From RPQK01 sp041946865 (GTDB lineage: Bacteria > Acidobacteriota > UBA6911 > RPQK01), in assembly GCA_041946865.1 (NCBI GenBank), contig JBHGBF010000198.1, positions 1-21,034 of the forward strand: 21,034 nucleotides of DNA. The letters run 5' to 3'. Below, one piece after another: positions 1 through 8,059 of the stretch (its first letter is position 1; every line of letters begins with the position of its first letter). Under the pieces are notes generated by a model. That model saw only the letters and a list, made by a program, of their open reading frames with translations, searched no databases and had not been told where the DNA came from. The position numbers and the translations under genes were made by a program.

Positions 1-245
1 GCCCCTCTCCACTCCGATAGGTGTTTCTCTCCTCGTTGCTGCCACACTCCGAACAAAAACTGAGGGGTTACACGCGGCGGACGCGGCTCCGAAAGCGCCA
101 CAGAGCCGCCCCTGCGAAGACTGACGGATTACGCGCGCAACGAGCGCCCTCTGATCTGATGACGGAGCGGATGGAACACCGAGGGGACTTCGCGGTTCTT
201 GCTCACCTCGCGCTGACGCAAGTCAGGGAACGGATGTGCCGGAGG
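1..245. other. Non-coding left end with degenerate repeat element
   Basis: No convincing gene is seen downstream of the metallophosphoesterase stop at 246. The stretch holds a copy of the terminal repeat (26-71). This is followed by a compact element (about 67-131) with the core GGCTCCGAAAGCGCC, then GAGCCGC, then CGAAGACTGA. The same core words occur in the fold-back repeat at 20730-20968, so both ends carry one repeat family. Open frames running through here have no recognisable protein features. Confidence 0.6.
26..71 (-). repeat. Terminal inverted repeat, left copy
   Basis: This 46-nt segment is the reverse complement of 20977-21023, differing only in the length of one A/T run (five versus six). 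It contains GCTGCCACACTCCGAACA and ends in CTGAGGGGTTAC. The shorter word GTAAC-CCTCAG-TTTTT also starts the fold-back element at 20730, so this is a member of a dispersed family. Such repeats commonly end short-read contigs. Confidence 0.85.
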
Positions 246-1205
246 CTACTTGTCGGTCTTTGGCGGTATCGGGACTTCTTCGAGCCGCACGGAAATCCGG
301 GCGGAAGCGCGGTGAAGCGTATACCGGAAGAATCGATAACAGGGCGCGCTTCCCCCATTCTGATACGGCTGGGTCGTGGCGGGCGCGCCGATGGTTCTGA
401 TCCCCGCCACGCGCCTGTCTTCCGACCGATGAAGGTGACCGTGGAGAACCAGACGGACGCGGTGCGCCAGGCATAACAACCGCAGCGCCTGCCGCTGGTG
501 TTTAGGAATCTGGTGACCCGCCACCTCGAGTCTCGAGAACTGGTTCAGGTCTCGTTTCTTCGCGGTCTCCGGACCGGGGATATTGGGGCTGTGGTGAAGG
601 GCGAGGATCTTTACCGGAATTTCCCGGTATCTCCACAGCAGCCGAGCCAGTCGTTCCAGCTGATAGTAGTCGACATCGCCGCGCGCATTGGTTGCCAGCG
701 TCAGGTTGCCGAAGTTGTTTGAATTCAGCCCAAAGACGGCAAGGTCCGGAATGGGACGGATGATCCACGGAAACGTGTCAAAGTCGGCATTGTCAGCCGG
801 AACCATGCGGCTCGAGGCGCAGGACAGACGAAGAGCCTCGATCGCCTTTTTCAGACCCTGTCTGGCGCGGGCGCCACCTCTGGGGAGTCGGGCCAGGCCA
901 AGGCAACAAACGTCGTGATTGCCGGGAATCACGAGGACGCGCTCCGCAATCCCGGCCTCGGTGACTGCGCTTTGAAAGACGGCCCAGGCGGCCGGGTCAC
1001 CCCGATCGGTAACGTCGCCCGTGACCAGTATCAGGTCCGATTCTACGATTCGGGGACTTCCGAGAATCGCTCGAAACGCGGCATTCATGCCTCTCAGAGG
1101 TCCAAAAAGCTTTGGTTCGGAGCGGCGGTCAGAATCGCGTGCTGTGAGGTGCAGATCAGAAAGGTGGGCAATCCGATAGGTGAGCTTCTCGTCTGATCCA
1201 GCCAT
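246..1205 (-). CDS. Calcineurin-like metallophosphoesterase
   Basis: Predicted 319-residue cytoplasmic metal-dependent phosphoesterase; the substrate is unknown. The core motifs of the family are in order: D17-L-H19 in SDLHLT, G63-D64 in LVTGDVTDRG, G95-N-H-D98 in VIPGNHD, a later histidine in ALHHSP, and GHLH near the C-terminus. Together these form the bimetal site. No signal peptide or membrane segment is seen, and the overall form resembles the cAMP-phosphodiesterase/Icc-like branch. Three in-frame ATGs lie at 1223, 1214 and 1205. I chose 1205 because a TTGACA-N16-CATCAT promoter candidate ends 7 nt upstream and would place the other two ATGs inside or before the -10. It is last in a minus-strand series after uppP and the coiled-coil gene. 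Family is confident; exact start moderate. Confidence 0.85.
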   Translation of the reverse strand: MAGSDEKLTYRIAHLSDLHLTARDSDRRSEPKLFGPLRGMNAAFRAILGSPRIVESDLILVTGDVTDRGDPAAWAVFQSAVTEAGIAERVLVIPGNHDVCCLGLARLPRGGARARQGLKKAIEALRLSCASSRMVPADNADFDTFPWIIRPIPDLAVFGLNSNNFGNLTLATNARGDVDYYQLERLARLLWRYREIPVKILALHHSPNIPGPETAKKRDLNQFSRLEVAGHQIPKHQRQALRLLCLAHRVRLVLHGHLHRSEDRRVAGIRTIGAPATTQPYQNGGSAPCYRFFRYTLHRASARISVRLEEVPIPPKTDK

Positions 1206-1212
1206 CCGCTCC

Positions 1213-1240
1213 ATGATGGCCATTGCGTCGGCCCTGTCAA
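1213..1240 (-). promoter_or_regulatory. Candidate promoter of the metallophosphoesterase
   Basis: On the minus strand a perfect -35 TTGACA (1240-1235) is followed by a 16-nt spacer and CATCAT (1218-1213, four of six matches to TATAAT). The ATG at 1205 begins 7 nt later, so the transcript would be leaderless or nearly so. Confidence 0.4.
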
Positions 1241-1293
1241 GAGCTTCTTTCAGGGGCAGGCAACCGTTCAGAGTCGCCTAAGGCACCGGGCGA

Positions 1294-2040
1294 TCACTCG
1301 GTCTTATGTGCGTTTTCGGCTTTCTTCTTGATGTCCTTGGACACCTGTTCGATGGACTTCAGTTCGGTCAGCACGTTATCGCCACGCAATTCTTCCAGAT
1401 CGACGGTATGTGTGGGGGCCAGGAACAGATCCTTGAGGCGTCCCTCGGCTTTCCCCACTTGTTTGCGCAGAAAGCTCAGCTCATTGGCGAAGAAATCCGC
1501 CCCTGAAGATGAGAGAGGATGCTGGTCATTCTTGGGTTGCAAGTCGACCATGACACTTGCCACCATGTCATACAGGTCTCCGGCCTGATCTCCGACATCC
1601 TCTGCCAGTTCGCGCATCCGCGCCCTGGTCGAGGCGCGTTCGGTCGATGCCCCCTGGACGGCATCCTGACGGACTGCCTCCAGTTCCTCGACCGTCGATT
1701 TCATCGCTCTGAGTTTTCGTTCCAGCTCGTCTATGTACTGTTCCACTTGCACGTTCACGAACTGTTCGGCCATCGGATCGACAGGCTGCCTCGCACGTTC
1801 TTCCGATTCAATGCCGCTCAGGAACGTCGGAGGTTCGCCGTGAAGCTCAAGGTAGCGTGACAGGAAAAAGTCGCGCAGCAGGATGCTTCCGGTGCGGGAC
1901 GCGTTATTGCGGTCAGCGGGGGCCGCTTTGACTACTGCCAGAGAAGCAAGGCCAAAATACAGCAGGCCAACAGCCAGCGATAGACGACAAACGGCAGATA
2001 GGTGCGGCTTTGCAAAAAGCGCAGGAAATACTTGACACAT
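1294..2040 (-). CDS. Exported coiled-coil protein of unknown function
   Basis: I do not recognise the family. The predicted protein has 248 residues. Residues about 12-40 form a basic then hydrophobic N-terminus (SLAVGLLYFGLASLAVV, then KAAPADRN), consistent with a signal peptide or membrane anchor. Residues about 80-140 are rich in heptad-like Glu/Leu/Arg (QYIDELERKLRAMKSTVEEL), suggesting a coiled coil, and a second charged helical stretch ends the protein. The frame stays open upstream to 2556, but that part is arginine/proline-rich shadow of uppP. The ATG at 2040 is the first plausible start, and a perfect extended -10 lies 24 nt upstream. The first ~109 nt overlap the end of uppP in another frame. 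A shorter form starting beyond the uppP stop cannot be excluded. Confidence 0.6.
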   Translation of the reverse strand: MCQVFPALFAKPHLSAVCRLSLAVGLLYFGLASLAVVKAAPADRNNASRTGSILLRDFFLSRYLELHGEPPTFLSGIESEERARQPVDPMAEQFVNVQVEQYIDELERKLRAMKSTVEELEAVRQDAVQGASTERASTRARMRELAEDVGDQAGDLYDMVASVMVDLQPKNDQHPLSSSGADFFANELSFLRKQVGKAEGRLKDLFLAPTHTVDLEELRGDNVLTELKSIEQVSKDIKKKAENAHKTE

Positions 2041-2774
2041 AAGAATCCGCTGAGGAATGACACTATTATACCAAGGACGAATGGGGTCGCGGAAAACCCC
2101 GTGTCGCCGGCATGACGCCAGACATCGTAGGCGCCTTTGCAGGCAGCGAGGACGATCACCGGGGTGCCGAGGAGGAAGGAGAAGCGCGCTGAATCGGCCC
2201 GTCTTAGTCCGAGGAACAGAGCCGCGGTGATGGTGATCCCCGAACGGCTGACGCCCGGCACGAGAGCCAGCATCTGCGCCGCTCCTACGACAAGGCCGTC
2301 GATCAGGGTGAGGTTGGAAATTGAACGAAGGTGCCGCCCGCGGCGGTCGGCAAGCCAAAGGATGAGGCCAAAGCAGGTCAGGGTGAAGACCGTAACCAGT
2401 GGGCTTCTCATGTAGTACTCGATCTCGTCCCCGGCAAGCGCGGCAATAGCCGCGGCAGGCAGCGTGCCGATCAGGATGGCGAGCGCCACGGTCCCCGACG
2501 CCTCGGTCGCTTCGGACGACGTCCGCCGGCCCATCTTCACGTTGAACCAGTTCCAAAGGCCACGGCTCAAGTCGAGAAGGTCCTGGCGGAAGTAGACAAC
2601 CACGGCCAGGAGCGTGCCGGCGTGCAGTGCCACGTCAAAGGTGAGCCCCATTGCGGGCCAACCGAGCAGCCACGGAACGAGGATAAGATGCGCGGAGCTG
2701 CTGATGGGAAGGAACTCGGTCAGGCCCTGAAGAACGCCCAGCACGATCGACTGCCACAACGTGTTATCAAGCAT
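1932..2774 (-). CDS. uppP: Undecaprenyl-diphosphatase (BacA/UppP family)
   Basis: Dephosphorylates undecaprenyl diphosphate to the monophosphate, recycling the lipid carrier for peptidoglycan and other cell-wall polymers; an integral inner-membrane enzyme. The 280 residues match the usual family length (about 270). The N-terminal (E/Q)xxxE motif is Q16-G-L-T-E20, followed by FLPISSSAHL, and the second motif PGVSRSG is at 173-179 with R177 as the expected catalytic arginine. Multiple hydrophobic segments run to the C-terminus, ending in a stretch closing CCILALLLWQ. It is divergent from guaA. The ATG at 2774 is the natural family start. A TTGACT-N17-GACGAT promoter candidate ends 8 nt upstream. 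Its 3' end overlaps the coiled-coil gene. Confidence 0.96.
   Translation of the reverse strand: MLDNTLWQSIVLGVLQGLTEFLPISSSAHLILVPWLLGWPAMGLTFDVALHAGTLLAVVVYFRQDLLDLSRGLWNWFNVKMGRRTSSEATEASGTVALAILIGTLPAAAIAALAGDEIEYYMRSPLVTVFTLTCFGLILWLADRRGRHLRSISNLTLIDGLVVGAAQMLALVPGVSRSGITITAALFLGLRRADSARFSFLLGTPVIVLAACKGAYDVWRHAGDTGFSATPFVLGIIVSFLSGFLCVKYFLRFLQSRTYLPFVVYRWLLACCILALLLWQ
2065..2073 (-). promoter_or_regulatory. Extended -10 promoter inside uppP
   Basis: The minus strand reads TGGTATAAT: a consensus -10 with the TGn extension. It lies within the uppP coding region, 24 nt upstream of the ATG at 2040. No good -35 is seen, which extended -10 promoters tolerate. It would give the coiled-coil gene its own transcript. 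Confidence 0.45.
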
Positions 2775-2782
2775 AAAGAAGC

Positions 2783-2811
2783 ATCGTCCCTTGAGGCGAA
2801 GCCATAGTCAA
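2783..2811 (-). promoter_or_regulatory. Candidate promoter of uppP
   Basis: A near-consensus -35 TTGACT (2811-2806), a 17-nt spacer and a weak -10 GACGAT (2788-2783, three of six) precede the uppP ATG by 8 nt. The spacing fits a leaderless transcript; the weak -10 keeps confidence low. Confidence 0.3.
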
Positions 2812-2856
2812 GCGACTCCGCCGTTTTTGCCGTTTTCGCCTGTGTCATAACCTCGG

Positions 2857-2865
2857 TGCTATACT
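2857..2865 (+). promoter_or_regulatory. Extended -10 promoter of guaA-dnaE
   Basis: TGCTATACT is an extended -10 (TGn plus TATACT), 44 nt upstream of the guaA ATG at 2910. The leader of roughly 38 nt has no obvious Shine-Dalgarno. The frame upstream of 2910 stays open to 2856, but a start there would precede the expected transcription start. Confidence 0.45.
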
Positions 2866-2909
2866 GGCCCGGTCTCGAGAGCAAGTTCAGGCTCTCGTAC
2901 CCCGATAAG

Positions 2910-4448
2910 ATGATCGAGCGCGAAACTGTACTCATTCTTGACTTTGGGTCTCAATACACCCAGCTGATCGCCCGCCGGGTGAGAGAGGCCGGCGTGTACT
3001 GCGAGATCCTCCCTTTTAACACCTCCTGGCCGGAGATTGAGGCCAGGAATCCCAAAGGCCTCATTCTCTCGGGAGGACCTCAGTCCGTCTTCGCCCTCGA
3101 TTCCCCGCACCCCGACCCGGCCGTCTACGACTTCAAAGGCCCGGTACTCGGTATTTGCTACGGGATGCAGCTGTTGGCGCTGCGCCTGGGTGGGCGCGTC
3201 GAACCGGCCGTACGCCGGGAATACGGGAAGGCGGAGCTGAACCGGACTCAACCGGCTTGCCTGTTCGAGGGCCTGCCCGACAGGATGCAGGTGTGGATGA
3301 GCCACGGCGATCACATCGAGTCCGTCCCGGACGGTTTCAGTATCGTGGCGCAAACCAGCAATGCCATTGCGGCCATGGAGGACCGGAGCCGGGGCCGTTT
3401 CGGTCTTCAGTTTCATCCCGAGGTGGTCCATACCCCTCTGGGGATGGAGGTCCTGAAAAACTTTCTGTTCAAAGTGTGCGGCTGCTCCGGCGACTGGAAT
3501 GTGAGCTCTTTCATCGAGCAGGCGGTGGCCCAAGTCCGGGCGCGTATCGGCGAGCAGCGCGCCTTGTGCGCGCTCTCCGGCGGGGTTGACTCCTCCGTTG
3601 CCGCCCTGCTGGTCCACCGCGCGATCGGAGACCGGCTCAGCTGTGTTTTCATCGACAACGGCGTGCTCCGCAAGAACGAGTTTGAGGAAGTGCTCGAGAT
3701 GTTCCGTGAGCACCTGCACCTGAATGTTGTCGGCGTGGACGCGAGCGTGCGTTTCCTGGCGCGGCTGAGCGGAGTTTCCGAGCCGGAACGTAAACGAAAG
3801 ATCATCGGCGAGGAATTCATACGGGTCTTCGAGGAAGAGGCCGCCAAACTGGGAGAGGTCAAGTTCCTGGTTCAGGGCACCCTTTATCCCGACGTCATTG
3901 AATCGGTTTCGGTCAAAGGGCCATCGGCCGTCATCAAGAGCCATCACAACGTCGGGGGGCTGCCTGAGAAGATGCACCTTCTGCTGGTTGAGCCGTTGCG
4001 CGAGCTGTTCAAAGACGAGGTCCGCGCGGTCGGCCGCCAACTCGGCCTTCCGGAGACTTTCGTTCGGCGCCATCCTTTCCCCGGCCCTGGCCTGGCCGTT
4101 CGCATTCTGGGAGAAGTCGAGCCGGAAAGCCTGGCATTGTTGAGGGAAGCCGATAAGATAGTCGAGACCGAAATCCGCAAGGCGGGTTTATATGACAAGC
4201 TTTGGCAGGCCTTCGCGGTTCTGCTCCCGGTCAAGAGTGTTGGAGTCATGGGGGATGGGCGCACGTACGAAAACGTCGTGGCCCTGCGCGCGGTCCACAG
4301 CATGGACGGGATGACAGCGGACTGGGCCCCCCTGCCTCCTGAAGTCCTCGGCGCGATATCCAGCCGGATCGTTAACGAAGTTCGAGGAGTCAACCGCGTC
4401 GTTTACGATATCAGCTCCAAGCCTCCGAGCACGATTGAGTGGGAGTGA
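2910..4448 (+). CDS. guaA: GMP synthase, glutamine-hydrolysing
   Basis: Converts XMP to GMP using ATP and glutamine-derived ammonia, the last step of de novo GMP synthesis; a cytoplasmic enzyme. Predicted 512 residues. The N-terminal class I glutamine amidotransferase has DFGSQYTQLIARRVRE at 11-26, nucleophile C83 in GICYG, and the H169/E171 pair in QFHPE. The ATP-pyrophosphatase domain has the P-loop SGGVDS at 223-228. The C-terminal dimerisation domain ends in the family-typical RVVYDISSKPPSTIEWE. All catalytic residues are present. I chose the ATG at 2910 because family members begin a few residues before ILDFGSQY. The stop overlaps the dnaE start as TGATG, so the two genes are probably translationally coupled. 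Confidence 0.97.
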   Translation: MIERETVLILDFGSQYTQLIARRVREAGVYCEILPFNTSWPEIEARNPKGLILSGGPQSVFALDSPHPDPAVYDFKGPVLGICYGMQLLALRLGGRVEPAVRREYGKAELNRTQPACLFEGLPDRMQVWMSHGDHIESVPDGFSIVAQTSNAIAAMEDRSRGRFGLQFHPEVVHTPLGMEVLKNFLFKVCGCSGDWNVSSFIEQAVAQVRARIGEQRALCALSGGVDSSVAALLVHRAIGDRLSCVFIDNGVLRKNEFEEVLEMFREHLHLNVVGVDASVRFLARLSGVSEPERKRKIIGEEFIRVFEEEAAKLGEVKFLVQGTLYPDVIESVSVKGPSAVIKSHHNVGGLPEKMHLLLVEPLRELFKDEVRAVGRQLGLPETFVRRHPFPGPGLAVRILGEVEPESLALLREADKIVETEIRKAGLYDKLWQAFAVLLPVKSVGVMGDGRTYENVVALRAVHSMDGMTADWAPLPPEVLGAISSRIVNEVRGVNRVVYDISSKPPSTIEWE

Positions 4449-7400
4449 TGAGCGATTTTGTCCACCTCCACCTGCACAGTCATTTCAGCCTGCTCGACGG
4501 GGCCAACAAGATCGAGCCGGTCATTGAGAAGGCCGCCGCCTGCGGCATGCCCGCGCTGGCATTGACGGATCACGGCAACCTCTTCGGCGCGGTTCAATTT
4601 CATGACACCGCCGCCAAGCACGGGATCAAGCCGATCATCGGCTGCGAGGTTTACGTAGCCCGAGAAGGGCGCAAATCCCGGGGCAGCGGACGCTTCGACC
4701 AGAGCAACCACCTGGTGCTGCTGGCAACGGACCAGGCCGGCTACCGCAACCTCAGCAAGCTCGTCTCCCTCGGTTACCTGGAAGGCTTCTACTATCGTCC
4801 CCGAGTCGACAAGGAGTTGCTGCAGCAGTACTCGGCGGGCCTGGTCGCGTTGTCCGCCTGTCTGAAGGGCGCCGTCGCCTCCGGCATCACCGCCGACAAG
4901 TACGACGAGGCCCGGACTGAAGCAGGAGAGCTAGAGGAGATTTTCGGTCCGGGAAACTTCTTCCTGGAAATCCAGGACCACGGAATCGAGGACCAGAAGA
5001 AGGCCAACGAGGGGCTCATCAAGCTGTCGCGGGAGCTGGGGATTCCGTTGGTGGCGACCAACGACTGCCACTATCTCGAGCGGGAAGATGCCACCGCGCA
5101 CGACGTCCTGCTGTGCATCCAGACGGGCAAGACTGTCGAGGACTCCAATCGCCTTGCCTATAAAACGGATCAGTTCTACTTCAAGACAGCCGACGAGATG
5201 CGGCAGGTCTTTCCGGACCATCCCGAGGCCGTGCGGCGGACCCTGGAGATTGCGGAGCGTTGCCAGTTCAAGATCGAGACCGCGGGAAGCATCTTCCCGA
5301 ATTTCGAAGTGCCGCCCGGTTACACTCTCGGTTCCTATTTCGAGCAAGTGGTGCGGGAAGGTTTCGAGGCGCGACGACCGCATCTGGAGCAGCTGGAGAA
5401 GCTCGGCCGGCTGCGCCATCCGCTCAGCGAGTACCTGGCTCGGCTGGACAGCGAAATCGAGATGATCAAGACCATGCAGTTCCCCGGCTACTTCTTGATT
5501 GTCTGGGATTTCATCCGCTACGCCAAGGAATCGGGCATCCCGGTCGGACCGGGCCGCGGCTCCGCCGCCGGCAGCCTCGTCTCCTACGCCATGCGGATCA
5601 CCGACGTCGATCCGCTGCAATACGACCTTTTGTTCGAGCGCTTCCTCAATCCTGAGCGTGTCAATCCGCCTGACATTGACATCGACTTCTGTACGAATCG
5701 CCGCAGCGAGGTCCTTGAGTACGTGACCAAGAAATACGGCCGCGCGAATGTCAGCCAGATCATCACTTTCGGGACGATGGCGGCCAAGGGGGTGATCCGG
5801 GACGTTGGCCGCGGCCTGAACATCGCTTACTCGGAGGTCGACAAGATCGCCCGACTGGTTCCCCAGGAACTCGGGACCACGCTGGAGAAGTCGCTCGAGA
5901 CGGTCAAGGAACTGCGGGAGTTGACCGAGAGCGATGAACGGTACAAGAAGCTGGTCAGCATTGCGAAGCGCCTGGAAGGGCTGGCACGGCACGCTTCGAC
6001 CCATGCCGCCGGCGTCGTCATCGCGCCGCAGCCGCTCATCGAGCTGATCCCCCTGTTCAAGACCAACAAGGATGAAATCACGACCCAGTTCACGATGACG
6101 GACCTCGAGCGCCTGGGTCTGCTCAAGATGGACTTTCTGGCGCTCACGACCCTCACCGTCATCCACCAGACACTCGAGCAGATCAAGCGCCAGTACGGCA
6201 CCGATGTCGACCCCTCCCGCTTCGAACTGGACGACAAGCTGACGCTGCAACTCTTTTGCGAGGGCCGGACCAGCGGCATATTCCAGTTTGAATCCTCGGG
6301 GATGCGCGACATCCTGCGCCGGCTGCAGCCTACCAGGTTCGAGGACCTGATCGCCCTGAACGCACTCTATCGTCCCGGGCCGATCAAGGGCGGCATGATC
6401 GACGATTTCATTGCCAGGAGACACGGCAAAGTCAAGATCGAGTACGAGGTACCCGCGCTGGAGGAAATCCTCAAAGAGACATACGGGGTCATCGTGTACC
6501 AGGAGCAGGTGATGCAGATAGCGAGCAAACTCGGCGGCTTCACCCTCGGAGAAGCCGATTTGCTGCGTCGCGCCATGGGCAAGAAGAAGGCGAGCGTGAT
6601 GGTCTCGCAGCGCAACAAGTTCCTGGCGGGGTGCGCCACCCGGGGCTACAGCGCCGCCAAAGCCTGCCGCATCTTCGACCTGATGGAGCAGTTCGCCGGC
6701 TACGGGTTCAACAAAAGCCATTCCACGGCTTATGCCCTGCTCGCCTATCAGACGGGGTATCTCAAGGCTCATTATCCGGTCGAATTCATGGCGGCGATGC
6801 TGACCAACGAAATGTCGAATACCGCCAAGATGGTCAAGTACCTTGGCGAGTGCAAGGAGATGGGGATCAGGGTTCTGCCTCCGGATATCAACACGTGCGA
6901 CGTCTATTTTCAGGCGAAAGGCAAGGAGATTCAGTTCGGCCTGGCGGCCATCCACAACGTCGGGGAGAACGCCATCCGGGCCATCATGGCCGCCCGCAAA
7001 GAGGTTGGGGAGTTCCAGGATTTCCATCAGTTCTGCGAAAAGGTGGATCAGCGGACCGTCAACAAGCGCGTTCTCGAAGCTCTGATCAAGGCCGGCGCCT
7101 TTGACGGCCTCGGGTATCACCGGAAGTCTCTGCTCGAATCGCTGGACAAGGTGCTCGAGCAGGCGCAGAAGACCCAGAAGGACCGGGCCAGCGGCCAGAA
7201 GGGACTCTTCGCCTTGGTGCAGCCGGCCCATCAACAGCCGGCGGCCAAGGGTTCGGATATTCGCGACAGCGGGGAATGGCCCGAACGGGTGAAATGGGCG
7301 TACGAGAAGGAGACAGTGGGCTATTACCTGAGCGGGCATCCTCTGCAGGACTACGAAGCGGAGCTGAAGCGCTTCACTTCACTGTCGATTTCGGACCTGG

Positions 7401-7918
7401 GTGAAGAGTGTTCCGGCCAGGAGGTGACACTGGCAGGAGTGATCACCGCGTTGCGCAAACTGCGCAACCGCAAAGGCGAGTCAATGGCCACCTTCGTCCT
7501 GGAGGACCTGGCCGGGACCGTCGAGGTGGTGGTTTTTCCCTCCATCTATCAGAAGGCACGGGAACTGCTGGAGTCGGACGCTCCGCTTTTGGTGAGCGGA
7601 CGCTGTGACACGGATTCGAACGGGGAATCCCGCATCCTGGCTTCCGCCATGCGCAGCTTCGATTCTGTCTGGAACGAGCTGGTGTCGAAGGCTTGTATCA
7701 CGATCCCCGCTTCGCGCTTGACCCCGGACACCATCGAGGCGTTAGATTCCGTGCTCAAAAGCCATCCCGGCCAGTGCACCGTCGAATTCGAGCTGCTCCA
7801 GCCGGAATGCTCGGTCCGGCTCATCCCCAATCATGACGTGCGAGTCAATCCTTGTCCGTCGTTCGTGCGCTCGCTTGAAAACCTCTTTGGCGAAAAGTCA
7901 GTAACTCTGTATACTTAG
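4448..7918 (+). CDS. dnaE: DNA polymerase III subunit alpha
   Basis: Replicative polymerase catalytic subunit; 1156 residues, very close to E. coli DnaE, so DnaE1 type. The N-terminal PHP domain begins HLHLHSH (residues 6-12) with TDHGNLFGA following. The palm carries GPGRGSAAGSLVSYAM and the metal-binding aspartates D409 and D411 in PDIDIDF. The finger region has the conserved GYGFNKSHSTAYA block. A beta-clamp binding pentapeptide QKGLF is at 917-921. The C-terminal OB fold (VTLAGVITALRK...TFVLEDLAGTVEVVVFP) is followed by a tau-binding-like tail. The ATG at 4448 overlaps the guaA stop by one base and GGGAG lies just upstream. An in-frame GTG at 4439 inside guaA is less likely. The coupling with guaA suggests growth-linked co-expression. 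Confidence 0.97.
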   Translation: MSDFVHLHLHSHFSLLDGANKIEPVIEKAAACGMPALALTDHGNLFGAVQFHDTAAKHGIKPIIGCEVYVAREGRKSRGSGRFDQSNHLVLLATDQAGYRNLSKLVSLGYLEGFYYRPRVDKELLQQYSAGLVALSACLKGAVASGITADKYDEARTEAGELEEIFGPGNFFLEIQDHGIEDQKKANEGLIKLSRELGIPLVATNDCHYLEREDATAHDVLLCIQTGKTVEDSNRLAYKTDQFYFKTADEMRQVFPDHPEAVRRTLEIAERCQFKIETAGSIFPNFEVPPGYTLGSYFEQVVREGFEARRPHLEQLEKLGRLRHPLSEYLARLDSEIEMIKTMQFPGYFLIVWDFIRYAKESGIPVGPGRGSAAGSLVSYAMRITDVDPLQYDLLFERFLNPERVNPPDIDIDFCTNRRSEVLEYVTKKYGRANVSQIITFGTMAAKGVIRDVGRGLNIAYSEVDKIARLVPQELGTTLEKSLETVKELRELTESDERYKKLVSIAKRLEGLARHASTHAAGVVIAPQPLIELIPLFKTNKDEITTQFTMTDLERLGLLKMDFLALTTLTVIHQTLEQIKRQYGTDVDPSRFELDDKLTLQLFCEGRTSGIFQFESSGMRDILRRLQPTRFEDLIALNALYRPGPIKGGMIDDFIARRHGKVKIEYEVPALEEILKETYGVIVYQEQVMQIASKLGGFTLGEADLLRRAMGKKKASVMVSQRNKFLAGCATRGYSAAKACRIFDLMEQFAGYGFNKSHSTAYALLAYQTGYLKAHYPVEFMAAMLTNEMSNTAKMVKYLGECKEMGIRVLPPDINTCDVYFQAKGKEIQFGLAAIHNVGENAIRAIMAARKEVGEFQDFHQFCEKVDQRTVNKRVLEALIKAGAFDGLGYHRKSLLESLDKVLEQAQKTQKDRASGQKGLFALVQPAHQQPAAKGSDIRDSGEWPERVKWAYEKETVGYYLSGHPLQDYEAELKRFTSLSISDLGEECSGQEVTLAGVITALRKLRNRKGESMATFVLEDLAGTVEVVVFPSIYQKARELLESDAPLLVSGRCDTDSNGESRILASAMRSFDSVWNELVSKACITIPASRLTPDTIEALDSVLKSHPGQCTVEFELLQPECSVRLIPNHDVRVNPCPSFVRSLENLFGEKSVTLYT

Positions 7919-7940
7919 GTTTCATAGGTAGGAGGCGTTC

Positions 7941-8046
7941 CCGGTTCGGTTCTGTTTTGCAGCCACGAACCAACACGGACGAACACGAATAAGACGTCTT
8001 GTTCGTCCGTGTTGGTTCGTGGCTACAAAGAAGAACACGGAACCGG
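7941..8046. repeat. Large palindromic element between dnaE and accA
   Basis: A perfect 24-bp inverted repeat has arms at 7961-7984 (starting AGCCACGAACCAACAC) and 8001-8024. They are separated by 16 nt, ten of which (AAGACGTCTT) are themselves palindromic. Weaker outer arms extend it, CCGGTTC at 7941 against GAACCGG at 8040. The left arm is built of a ~10-nt unit (CACGAACCAA, CACGGACGAA, CACGAATAAG). It fills the gap and ends only 14 nt before the accA start. No T-run follows, so it is not a classical terminator; a mobile REP-like repeat is more likely. Confidence 0.85.
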
Positions 8047-8059
8047 AATCCGATTATTG

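Noticed and set aside
2041..2556. N-terminal extension of the coiled-coil gene into uppP
   Set aside because: The extension is Arg/Pro/His-rich shadow sequence over UppP helices, and the promoter at 2065-2073 lies within it.
2859..4073. 404-codon minus-strand open frame across guaA
   Set aside because: Shadow of guaA; the sense frame carries every catalytic motif.
4931..7339. Very long open frame (802 codons) on the minus strand across dnaE
   Set aside because: It is antisense to a polymerase with all motifs intact. Its peptide has no recognisable domain and the frame is kept open by high GC content.
7600..7640. tRNA T-arm-like sequence (GGATTCGAACGGGGAATCC) inside dnaE
   Set aside because: No acceptor stem or anticodon arm can be built around it and it lies within coding sequence; no tRNA was found in the window.
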